This document shows, piece after piece, positions 1 to 6,570 of a stretch of 14,296 nucleotides of DNA (the first letter of the stretch is position 1; each line of letters opens with the position of its first letter). The translations under genes were made by a program, and so were the position numbers. Under the pieces are notes generated by a model that worked only from the letters and a program-made list of their open reading frames with translations, ran no database searches and was not told the DNA's origin. The stretch comes from Gammaproteobacteria bacterium (GTDB lineage: Bacteria; Pseudomonadota; Gammaproteobacteria; Tenderiales; Tenderiaceae): NCBI GenBank assembly GCA_027001525.1, contig JALTMR010000275.1:1-14296 (forward strand), read 5' to 3'.

Positions 1-127
1 CGTGAGAAGGTACAGCTCTGTGTTGGCAAAACTCGAAATGGAACCACCATTCCAGCGTTTTGCCGCCTTGATCTGCACCTTCTCACTGTGCTCCTTAAGT
101 AACAGAACTTCCCGCATGGACCACTAG
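1..127. repeat. MITE-like palindromic element, copy 1 (cut by window edge)
   Basis: This stretch is the right-hand part of a palindromic element. It matches positions 393-518 almost perfectly; the only difference I see is one extra A in the CTTAAGTAAC region. It ends with GGACCAC at 118-124, followed by TAG. Internal arms pair with each other: GTGAGAAGGTACAG near the start pairs with CTGCACCTTCTCAC near 74-87. No transposase is encoded, so it would be a non-autonomous element. Its left end lies outside the window. Near identity with copy 2 suggests recent movement or duplication. Confidence 0.8.
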
Positions 128-208
128 TGAGCGTGATTCCGGGACATTTAAGGCGCAGTGATCGAGAACACGCCCTCTCAAGCATCGGGGAATAAGGGAA
201 GATAGGCG

Positions 209-358
209 ATGGATTTTATCTCAGAGCTTTGGCAGTTTCTAAGCATCAGGAAAAAACTCTGGCTACTGCCAGTCATTACCATTTTACTGGTGCTGGCGTT
301 GCTTATCGTCTTCGTTCAGGGCAGTGCGCTGGCTCCTTTTATCTACAGTGTCTTCTAG
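209..358 (+). CDS. DUF5989-type small single-span membrane protein (49 aa)
   Basis: This short ORF is easily missed. It begins MDFISELWQFLSIRKKLW and ends in ALAPFIYSVF. The layout is a short amphipathic N-terminus with aromatic and basic residues, one hydrophobic membrane segment at about residues 18-36, then a QGSALAPFIY tail. This matches the DUF5989 proteins usually encoded immediately before NodU/TobZ-type carbamoyltransferases, often beside an SxtJ-type membrane protein. That context is present here, since the next gene is such a carbamoyltransferase. Function is unknown; a membrane accessory role for the carbamoyltransferase is inference. A purine-rich stretch (AAGGGAAGATAGG) precedes the ATG. 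The TAG stop straddles the edge of the downstream MITE: TA is the target duplication and G is the element's first base. SxtJ, if present, would lie left of the window. Confidence 0.8.
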   Translation: MDFISELWQFLSIRKKLWLLPVITILLVLALLIVFVQGSALAPFIYSVF

Positions 359-517
359 TGGTCCATGTGGAAAATTATGTAACTGTTCGCTTCGTGAGAA
401 GGTACAGCTCTGTGTTGGCAAAACTCGAAATGGAACCACCATTCCAGCGTTTTGCCGCCTTGATCTGCACCTTCTCACTGTGCTCCTTAGTAACAGAACT
501 TCCCGCATGGACCACTA
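356..517. repeat. MITE-like palindromic element, copy 2, complete, with TA target duplications
   Basis: The element spans 358-515 (158 bp) and is flanked by TA at 356-357 and 516-517. Its left end GTGGTCCATGTGG is mirrored by the right end CCGCATGGACCAC. Further pairing continues inward (GTGAGAAGGT with ACCTTCTCAC, GGCAAAAC with GTTTTGCC), so nearly the whole unit could fold into one long imperfect hairpin. The inferred empty site is CTAG. Insertion into CTAG with duplication of TA is the known habit of IS630-family transposases, so an IS630-mobilised MITE is the best guess; the family was not checked by search. It lies between the DUF5989 gene and the carbamoyltransferase gene. Confidence 0.82.
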
Positions 518-536
518 GGCGACTGTCGGGCTCAAG

Positions 537-2324
537 ATGCTGATTCTCGGTATTTCGGCCTATTACCACGACAGTGCCGCTGCACTGATCAAAGATGGCC
601 AGATCGTCGCCGCCGCCCAGGAGGAGCGCTTCTGTCGCGTTAAGCACTACGCCGGTTTTCCTGCCCAGGCTATTTCCTATTGCCTCGCGGAGGCAGAGGT
701 TTCCCTGGCCGAGATCGACCATGTAGTTTTCTACGACAAGCCCTTTCTTACCTTCGAACGTCTGCTGGAGACCTACCACGCCTTTGCTCCCCTTGGGTTT
801 CGGTCCTTTGCCAAAGCGATGCCGGTGTGGTTGAAGGAGAAGCTGTTTCAGAAACGACTGCTTATACAGGGGCTTAAAGCGCTGGGTGGTGACGCCCATC
901 TTCACCACAAGCTGCTCTTTTCCGAGCACCACCTGTCACATGCCGCATCGGCCTTCTACCCCTCACCGTTTGAGCAGGCACTGATTCTCGTGATGGATGG
1001 TGTTGGTGAGTGGGCCACCACCTCGGTGATGCGGGGCGACGGGCATGAGATTCGCCTGCTGAAGGAGATCCACTTTCCCCACTCCCTTGGCCTGCTCTAC
1101 TCCGCCTTCACCTATTTCTGCGGTTTTGAGGTCAACGGCGGTGAGTATAAGTTGATGGGGCTGGCCCCCTACGGCAGGCCGACCTATGTGGCGCTGATTA
1201 AGGACAAACTCATCCACCTTGCTGCGGACGGCAGCTTTCAGCTCAACATGCGCTACTTCAGCTACTGCACCGGCCTGACCATGACCAACACACATTTCGC
1301 CCAGCTGTTTGGCCGCGAGCCCAGAGCCCCCGACTCGCCCATCAGCCAGATGGACATGGATCTGGCCTGCTCCATTCAAGCCGTCACGGAGGAGATCATC
1401 CTGACCATGGCCGTTGCCCTGCGAAATGAATACGGTCTGAAGAACCTCTGCCTGGCCGGCGGGGTGGCCCTGAACTGCGTGGCCAACGGCAAATTGCAGC
1501 GGGCCGGGGTGTTTGACAATCTCTGGATTCAACCGGCGGCGGGCGATGCCGGCGGCGCGCTGGGAGCAGCACTGGTGGGTTACCACCTGCACCACCAGCA
1601 GCCCCGTGTCACCACCCCGGAGGCAATGCAGGGCAGCTACCTCGGGCCAGCTTATGGTGACGAGGAGATTGAATCGGTGCTAAAAGCAGCCAACACGGAT
1701 TACCAGAAGCTTGGCCAGACAGAATTGATCAATAGTGCCGCTCAGGCGCTGGCGGCGGGAAAAGTGATCGGCTGGTTTCAGGGGCGAATGGAGTTCGGCC
1801 CACGGGCGCTGGGCAACCGCTCCATCCTGGGCGACCCTCGGGCAGTGCACACCCAGGCCACCATGAACCAGAAAATCAAGTTCCGCGAATCGTTCCGCCC
1901 CTTTGCCCCGTCAGTGCTGAGAGAGGAGGTGCGTGATTACTTTGAGCAGCCAGGCGACAGCCCCTACATGCTCTTGGTGGCCCCGGTGAAGGCGAATCGG
2001 CTCAATACACTGACAGAAGAGGAGCAGCGGCTCTCGGGCATCGAACGGGTGCAGCAAAAACGCTCAGACATTCCTGCGGTGACCCATGTGGACGGCTCCG
2101 CCCGCATTCACACCGTCACCGAAGCCCAAAACAGGCGCTATTACCAACTGATCAGCGCATTCAAACAACTGACGGGGTACGCCCTGGTGGTCAACACCTC
2201 GTTTAATGTGCGTGACGAACCCATAGTCTGCAGCCCCGGCGATGCCCTGCGTTGCTTTCAGCAGTCCGGTCTCGATGAGTTGTATATTGGTTCGTTTCGG
2301 TTGCTGAAATCGCGCCAGAAATAG
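537..2324 (+). CDS. Carbamoyltransferase, NodU/CmcH/TobZ family (595 aa)
   Basis: The family transfers a carbamoyl group from carbamoyl phosphate, through a carbamoyl-adenylate intermediate, to a hydroxyl on an antibiotic, Nod factor or sugar. Full length for the family, with both domains visible. The N-terminal Kae1-like ASKHA domain (about 1-350) starts MLILGISAYYHDSAAAL. It carries the metal/active-site cluster SEHHLSHAAS (H131, H132, H135), DGVGEW from D154, LAGGVALNCVANG (about 306-318) and GDAGGALGAAL (about 336-346). The C-terminal YrdC-like adenylation domain (about 360-595) has GRMEFGPRALGNRS (about 416-429), KFRESFRPFAPS and NTSFNVRDEP. No signal peptide, so cytoplasmic. The acceptor cannot be predicted; polysaccharide or secondary-metabolite decoration is typical. 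Only a weak Shine-Dalgarno (CGGGCTCAAG) precedes the ATG. The inserted MITE lies 21 nt upstream and may affect expression. It converges with the minus-strand gene ending at 2340. Confidence 0.93.
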   Translation: MLILGISAYYHDSAAALIKDGQIVAAAQEERFCRVKHYAGFPAQAISYCLAEAEVSLAEIDHVVFYDKPFLTFERLLETYHAFAPLGFRSFAKAMPVWLKEKLFQKRLLIQGLKALGGDAHLHHKLLFSEHHLSHAASAFYPSPFEQALILVMDGVGEWATTSVMRGDGHEIRLLKEIHFPHSLGLLYSAFTYFCGFEVNGGEYKLMGLAPYGRPTYVALIKDKLIHLAADGSFQLNMRYFSYCTGLTMTNTHFAQLFGREPRAPDSPISQMDMDLACSIQAVTEEIILTMAVALRNEYGLKNLCLAGGVALNCVANGKLQRAGVFDNLWIQPAAGDAGGALGAALVGYHLHHQQPRVTTPEAMQGSYLGPAYGDEEIESVLKAANTDYQKLGQTELINSAAQALAAGKVIGWFQGRMEFGPRALGNRSILGDPRAVHTQATMNQKIKFRESFRPFAPSVLREEVRDYFEQPGDSPYMLLVAPVKANRLNTLTEEEQRLSGIERVQQKRSDIPAVTHVDGSARIHTVTEAQNRRYYQLISAFKQLTGYALVVNTSFNVRDEPIVCSPGDALRCFQQSGLDELYIGSFRLLKSRQK

Positions 2325-2339
2325 CACCGGCAGGGGGGC

Positions 2340-3410
2340 TCACCAGCCCATCATGCCACCGCCGCCACCCCAGCCAAAACCACCGCCTGTGCCGTCACTA
2401 TTGGTGCAGGCTCCGTTACCGGACCAGTCCGTGTTCTGGCTCGGATCACAAAAGCTGGAGTAGTCTTTATTGGTCGGCTGGAAAGCGTCACCTGCGGCGC
2501 CATCCTGATAGGTGTAGGTGCCCAGGCTGCCACCGTAATTGGTGCCGTCCGTGTAGGTGTAGGCGCCCGCCGTAAAATAGGTGGTTTCGGCCCGATCGGC
2601 AAAATCGTAATCCCCTCCGTTATTCGGCACACCCGCATTTAGCAGCGTTGTGGTATGCACCATCTCTGTGGCGGGGTCGATGGGGCTCATGTCGGAATTC
2701 AATTTGTTGCGCATATCCAGCTCGATGTAGCTGGTGAAATCGGCGTCCTGCGTGGTCTGGCTGATCAGTGGCTTGTAGTCAAACCGATCTTTCAGGAACA
2801 GCATGTCGGTCTGCACATTATCGGTCAGAATCTGGCGCATGATGACCCGGTTGGGGTTGCCTGAGCCGGTCCCGGTACTGGTAGACAGGGAGCCATCGAC
2901 ATCATAAGGCTTGGTCATATTATAAAGACGATCACCTGAGTCACCGGCACTGGCTGAGCGGGCGATGGCCCCGCCAAAACAACAGTACCAATTGCCATCG
3001 GCTGCACCGTCGGCCTTGATGATGTACTCCTGTACAAAATCATCCACCAGATAGTCACCAATGATCACCTGGTAGTAGCGGTTACCCGAAGCATCATCAA
3101 ACATACGCTGGTAGAAGGCGGTGCCATCGTCATGGCTGCCAGAGAGCTGAAAGTCGCCAAACATTCCCCCCCCGGCGTTGCAGTTTGCATTGGCTATGTA
3201 GGACATGCCACACGACACGTAGGCATAGTTGTTGACGTAAGTGCCATCGTCCGGCACAAAATTGAGATTGAACTCCGCATGAGTAACGGGAACGCCGGGC
3301 AGGAAAAACAGCGCAGCCACCACAGCCGTCAGTGCTGATTTTTTCAGGGGTTTCGTCCTACCGTTAACGCCTCCATGGCTTGGTTTCTCTGTTTTTTTCG
3401 TTAGCGACAT
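2340..3410 (-). CDS. Exported protein of unknown family with Gly-rich C-terminal tail (356 aa)
   Basis: I do not recognise a named family. The chosen ATG is preceded by AAAAGG nine bases upstream; a longer reading from a TTG at 3497 would add 29 residues without a better signal. Residues 1-24 are basic, 25-43 hydrophobic, and THA|E (43-46) is a good signal-peptidase I site, so the protein is probably secreted to the periplasm or beyond. The mature part starts EFNLNFVPDDG and is rich in Asp, Tyr, Gly, Asn and Thr. It has six Cys, including a WYCCFGG pair, which may form disulfides. Aromatic strands such as YYQVIIGDYLVDDFVQEYII suggest a beta-rich fold. The tail (about 340-356) is GTGGGFGW, five Gly and MMGW at the very C-terminus. 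No CXXCH, no lipobox and no PEP-CTERM or LPXTG sorting signal. It follows the peroxidase-cupredoxin-cytochrome genes on the same strand, so a link to them is inferred. Confidence 0.75.
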   Translation of the reverse strand: MSLTKKTEKPSHGGVNGRTKPLKKSALTAVVAALFFLPGVPVTHAEFNLNFVPDDGTYVNNYAYVSCGMSYIANANCNAGGGMFGDFQLSGSHDDGTAFYQRMFDDASGNRYYQVIIGDYLVDDFVQEYIIKADGAADGNWYCCFGGAIARSASAGDSGDRLYNMTKPYDVDGSLSTSTGTGSGNPNRVIMRQILTDNVQTDMLFLKDRFDYKPLISQTTQDADFTSYIELDMRNKLNSDMSPIDPATEMVHTTTLLNAGVPNNGGDYDFADRAETTYFTAGAYTYTDGTNYGGSLGTYTYQDGAAGDAFQPTNKDYSSFCDPSQNTDWSGNGACTNSDGTGGGFGWGGGGGMMGW

Positions 3411-3570
3411 CGATACAAGCCTTTTAGTCCGCCCAGCTACTTCAGAGTCTTCTAATATACCTCGTGTCTCTCCTATCAATCGGCCGCTCTGGCGCAAAAC
3501 TTTAGAATAGATCTATCACTAATGGGAGGAATCGGGCCACGGCCCGGGTGAGCCTGCGTCAGCACCACCA

Positions 3571-3597
3571 GGTCGGGACTCGACTTGAGTCCCGACC
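3571..3597. other. Perfect 11-bp inverted repeat (hairpin) between cytochrome operon and exported-protein gene
   Basis: GGTCGGGACTC (3571-3581) and GAGTCCCGACC (3587-3597) pair perfectly around the 5-nt loop GACTT. No T-tract follows on either strand, so it does not look like a standard intrinsic terminator. A smaller GC hairpin (CGGGC/GCCCG) lies nearby at about 3533-3546. On the minus-strand transcript it sits just past the last cytochrome stop codon. It could stabilise the upstream mRNA 3' end, mark a processing site, or be a weak or Rho-assisted terminator. Confidence 0.6.
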
Positions 3598-3635
3598 CGG
3601 GGGTCCATCAAGATAATCACTCAGGAAATGACCGG

Positions 3636-4316
3636 CTACTGAGGAGCATTTGTCACCAAAATGGTCTTCAAATAGGCCACTACATCGTCAATCTCTTGCG
3701 GCGTAATCTGTTCGCCCCACACGGGCATGACTTCGCTGCGCCCCATGGCCTTTCCGCCCAGGGTGATGATCATGCGTTTGTAATCATCATTTTTGTCACT
3801 GCGGGTCAAATCTGCAGGGGGCGGGTTATACAAACGCGCCGATCGGCCTTTGCCATTGCCTTTAATGCCATGACAGAGAATGCAGTTGGTTTTAAAGACG
3901 ATCTCTCCGCGCTGAACCGGATCGGTGACTGCGGCGAGGTACTCCACCACGTCGCTGATCTGCTCATCAGACAGCTCATCACTCCAGGTAGGCATAAACA
4001 GTGAACGGCCTACCGCCTCGCCCCCTCCCCGGATGATTTTTTCAAAATAGTCGTGACCGCGTTTGGTAATGGCCAGATTGATATCGCCATAGAGCTTGAT
4101 CGCCCGCCCAACACCATCACCACTTTTGCCATGACACAGGGTGCAGTAAGTGTTGTAAACCAGACTGCCACGAATCGACTGCTGCACCCGGGCTTTGGCC
4201 TGGGCAATCTCCTTCCTCACCTCTTTACGGCTGTCAGCCTGGGTCAAGGAGATCCCCCCCACCATCAGCAGCAGTGACAATACGATCTGCGTAGTCCGCC
4301 GGTAACGATTCTTCAT
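3636..4316 (-). CDS. Di-heme cytochrome c, paralogue 2 (226 aa)
   Basis: A periplasmic electron carrier with two class-I cytochrome c domains. The signal peptide covers about residues 1-27 (MKNRYRRTT, hydrophobic LSLLLMVGGISL, cleavage near TQA|D). Domain 1 has heme motif CTLCH at 58-62 and probable distal Met M108 in FMPTW. Domain 2 has CILCH at 145-149 and probable distal Met M197 in VMPVWGEQ. The start chosen is the ATG preceded by AAGGAAGG; the ATG nine codons earlier has no ribosome site. It begins 29 nt after the stop of its paralogue, so it is almost certainly co-transcribed. By hand count the two proteins share about 125 of 173 aligned residues without gaps, so they arose by tandem duplication. 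The likely role is shuttling electrons between a respiratory donor and the MauG-like peroxidase or cupredoxin encoded upstream. Confidence 0.9.
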   Translation of the reverse strand: MKNRYRRTTQIVLSLLLMVGGISLTQADSRKEVRKEIAQAKARVQQSIRGSLVYNTYCTLCHGKSGDGVGRAIKLYGDINLAITKRGHDYFEKIIRGGGEAVGRSLFMPTWSDELSDEQISDVVEYLAAVTDPVQRGEIVFKTNCILCHGIKGNGKGRSARLYNPPPADLTRSDKNDDYKRMIITLGGKAMGRSEVMPVWGEQITPQEIDDVVAYLKTILVTNAPQ

Positions 4317-4345
4317 GCCTTCCTTGCCCTCACTGTTGAGCATGG

Positions 4346-5029
4346 CTATTCATCCACAATGGGTAATGATTCCGGTGCAGGCACCACCAGGATGGTTTTC
4401 AGGTAAGCCACAACATCTCTTATCTCCTGCGCGCTGATCTGTTCACCCCACACCGGCATCACTTCGGAGCGCCCCATGGTGGCCCCGCCAAGTGTAATAA
4501 TCATAATCTTGTACTGATCATTTTTATCACTGCGGGTGAGATCTGCCGGCGGTGGATTGTATAGAACAGAGGCTCGCCCTTTGCCGTCACCTTTAACGCC
4601 ATGACACAGCACGCAGTTGGTTTTGAACACCACTTCACCACGAGCAACAGGGTCACGCACAGCATCGAGATAGTAGAGAAGGTCGTCGATCTGCTGATCA
4701 CTCAGCTCGTCTCGCCAGGCGGGCATGAACGCTGACAGGCCAGCCACCGAGCCGCCGCCTCTGATGACCTTTTCGTGATAGGCCCTGGGGTGGGGCGTCA
4801 GCGCCAGCGACTGGTCGCTGTACAGCTTGGCGGCCCTGCCCTTCCCATCGCCTCGCTCACCATGGCACAAGACACAATAGGCCTTGTAGACAATCGCGCC
4901 ACGAATTTCAGGCATATTGCGCGCCTTCTTGACGGCCGAGCGACTGTCCGCTGCAACGCTGATCTCCATGCCGCCCACCATCACGGCCAGCACCCCCAAC
5001 AGCCCGATGAGTAAAGATCGCTTAGGCAT
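4346..5029 (-). CDS. Di-heme cytochrome c, paralogue 1 (227 aa)
   Basis: A periplasmic two-domain cytochrome c. The N-terminus MPKRSLLIGLLGVLAVMVGG is a signal peptide, with cleavage near SVA|A or VAA|D. Heme motifs are CVLCH at 52-56 and CVLCH at 139-143. Probable sixth ligands are M102 (FMPAW) and M191 (VMPVW). The start was chosen because its ATG overlaps the upstream cupredoxin stop as TAATG, the signal peptide then begins at residue 1, and GGTGGA lies just upstream; a longer reading to 5074 would lie inside the cupredoxin gene. This one-base overlap implies translational coupling with the cupredoxin. Compared with the following paralogue it has a slightly longer C-terminus (VPAPESLPIVDE). 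The partner is probably the cupredoxin or the MauG-like peroxidase. Confidence 0.9.
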   Translation of the reverse strand: MPKRSLLIGLLGVLAVMVGGMEISVAADSRSAVKKARNMPEIRGAIVYKAYCVLCHGERGDGKGRAAKLYSDQSLALTPHPRAYHEKVIRGGGSVAGLSAFMPAWRDELSDQQIDDLLYYLDAVRDPVARGEVVFKTNCVLCHGVKGDGKGRASVLYNPPPADLTRSDKNDQYKIMIITLGGATMGRSEVMPVWGEQISAQEIRDVVAYLKTILVVPAPESLPIVDE

Positions 5030-5370
5030 TATTCCACCGTAAGAACCAGATACATCTCGGGATGAATAGCGCACTCGATCTCTGCCTCGCCAGGCGCATC
5101 AAAGGTCACATCCTTCATTTGGCCAGCAGGGTACGAGCCCAGATCAAAGGTTTTCAGATCCGACAGTGAGAAGATGTTGTGAAAAAAGGGATCATCGTTA
5201 AGAAAGTGAATAGTGTCACCGGCCTTAATCGTGAACTCTTCCACCTGCTGGCCATTGACCACGAAGGTTTTGTTCTTCTGCTCTATCGTATACTCCGCAG
5301 CGCTGGCCGCGGTTGAGGTGACCACCGCAAAAGCAACCGCTCCAATCATTTTCCAACTCTTAATGTTCAT
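5029..5370 (-). CDS. Small exported cupredoxin (type 1 copper protein, 113 aa)
   Basis: A plastocyanin/azurin-like single-domain copper protein, of the kind often annotated as methylamine utilisation protein. Residues 1-24 form a signal peptide (cleavage near ASA|A). The type 1 copper ligands are visible: H64 in FFHNIFS, and C100, H103 and M106 in CAIHPEM. The sequence ends just after at LVLTVE, as expected for the last strand. KAGDTIHFLNDD precedes the first His, as in amicyanin-like proteins. The start is the ATG behind AAGGAG with 8-nt spacing; upstream in-frame starts would overlap the peroxidase gene. It lies 22 nt after the MauG-like peroxidase stop and shares TAATG with the following cytochrome. 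It should carry electrons in the periplasm between the cytochromes and the peroxidase. It belongs to the amicyanin/plastocyanin type rather than azurin by length. Confidence 0.88.
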   Translation of the reverse strand: MNIKSWKMIGAVAFAVVTSTAASAAEYTIEQKNKTFVVNGQQVEEFTIKAGDTIHFLNDDPFFHNIFSLSDLKTFDLGSYPAGQMKDVTFDAPGEAEIECAIHPEMYLVLTVE

Positions 5371-5392
5371 TCTTGCATCTCCTTCGCATGGG

Positions 5393-6475
5393 CTACTTAA
5401 TGGGTAACTGGGGAACGATGACATCCATAGGATCACCGGTCAGGGCTTTCATGAAGGCCACCAGATCAGCCTTCTCCTGTTGGCTCAGATGGAGCTTCTT
5501 CATGTTGGGGTCGAGGTTATCCATGTTTTTGGTGCCGCCGCTGTCGTAGTGCTCAACCACCTCTTCCAGAGTTTGGTATTGACCGTTGTGCATATAGGGT
5601 GCCGTTAGTGCAACATCACGCAAAGTCGGCGTTTTGAATGCCCCCTTCAATACAGCGATGGGTTTGATGCCGTAACGCCCCTGGTCTTTATTATCGGGCA
5701 GGCCGATATTGTGGAATCCGTTATCGGTGAAATTGAAACCATCGTGACATGCGGTGCAGTTGGCCTTACCCTTGAAGACGGCAAAACCGCGAATAGCCGA
5801 TTCGCTCATGACGCCGTCAACACCTTTAAGCCAGCGATCAAAAGGGGATTCGGTTGAGACGATGGTGCGCTCAAAACTGGCAAGGGCCTTGCCCAGGGTG
5901 GCCTTGGTGATGCCTTCACCAGGGTAGGCCGCTTCAAACATTTCAACGTATGCGGGAATTGCTTCCAGTTCGGGCAACAGGCTCTCCAGAGGCTGAGCCA
6001 TCTCCCCGCCCGCCTCAATAGGGCCCAGTGCCTGCTTCTCCAGCGAACGTTTGCGACCATCCCACATTTGAAAGCGCTGATAAGCCGTGTTCAGAATCGT
6101 CGGGGTTGAACGGGCCAACACCCCCATGCCATGACCGATAGCGGTTGGCTGACCGTCCGACCAGCCCATCGCCGGGTTGTGGCAGGTGGCGCAACTGATA
6201 AAGTTGGAGCCCGACAGGCGAGGATCGAAAAAAAGCACCTTGCCCAATGCAACGCGTTCGGGAGTCATCATGTTTTTACGAGGCTGAGGAATCGCCGCCG
6301 GACGAAGATACTTCTTCACATCTTCGCTGGATGGTTTCATCTCCGCCTGTGCCACGGCACTGTTTGCACCGAGTGCCATGGCGATGCCGATGGCGGCTAC
6401 ACCGATGGCTTTGGCAAAAGAACCTGCGTTGGATGGGCCCAGCCGGGATAGGCCGGAAAGATAACCTAGAGACAT
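5393..6475 (-). CDS. MauG-like di-heme peroxidase/oxidase, exported (360 aa)
   Basis: A member of the bacterial cytochrome c peroxidase/MauG family. A long N-terminal signal region runs to about residue 43 (hydrophobic AIGVAAIGIAMALGA, cleavage near VAQA). The N-terminal heme motif is CATCH (95-99), followed by W105 at the position of the bridging Trp. The second heme motif is CTACH (240-244). Other family marks are FFDPRLSGS, SPFDRW, LRDVALTAPYMHNG and TLEEVVEHYDSGG. In classical peroxidases the Met ligand of the high-potential heme sits in a TM..xQLG segment. Aligned by eye, that position is Tyr310 here, as in MauG, which uses Tyr as heme ligand. So the enzyme may oxidise a protein substrate rather than simply reduce H2O2. 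An excellent ribosome site (AAGGAGGA, 6481-6488) fixes the ATG. It heads the peroxidase, cupredoxin and twin-cytochrome operon. Confidence 0.88.
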   Translation of the reverse strand: MSLGYLSGLSRLGPSNAGSFAKAIGVAAIGIAMALGANSAVAQAEMKPSSEDVKKYLRPAAIPQPRKNMMTPERVALGKVLFFDPRLSGSNFISCATCHNPAMGWSDGQPTAIGHGMGVLARSTPTILNTAYQRFQMWDGRKRSLEKQALGPIEAGGEMAQPLESLLPELEAIPAYVEMFEAAYPGEGITKATLGKALASFERTIVSTESPFDRWLKGVDGVMSESAIRGFAVFKGKANCTACHDGFNFTDNGFHNIGLPDNKDQGRYGIKPIAVLKGAFKTPTLRDVALTAPYMHNGQYQTLEEVVEHYDSGGTKNMDNLDPNMKKLHLSQQEKADLVAFMKALTGDPMDVIVPQLPIK

Positions 6476-6570
6476 TGTATTCCTCCTTGAGGGACGATTC
6501 AGTGTTGTGTTTGTAACGGCCGTTTAGTGGATGAATTTAGCGCACCGCTACTCATTTTCGGCGCGGCAGG

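Noticed and set aside
128..195. A possible C-terminus of an SxtJ-type gene upstream of DUF5989
   Set aside because: Frames here give short peptides unlike SxtJ tails, and the region left of it is MITE sequence; any SxtJ gene must lie outside the window.
375..932. A minus-strand frame opposite the MITE and the start of the carbamoyltransferase
   Set aside because: Part is repeat and part is antisense to a well-supported gene; no domain is recognisable.
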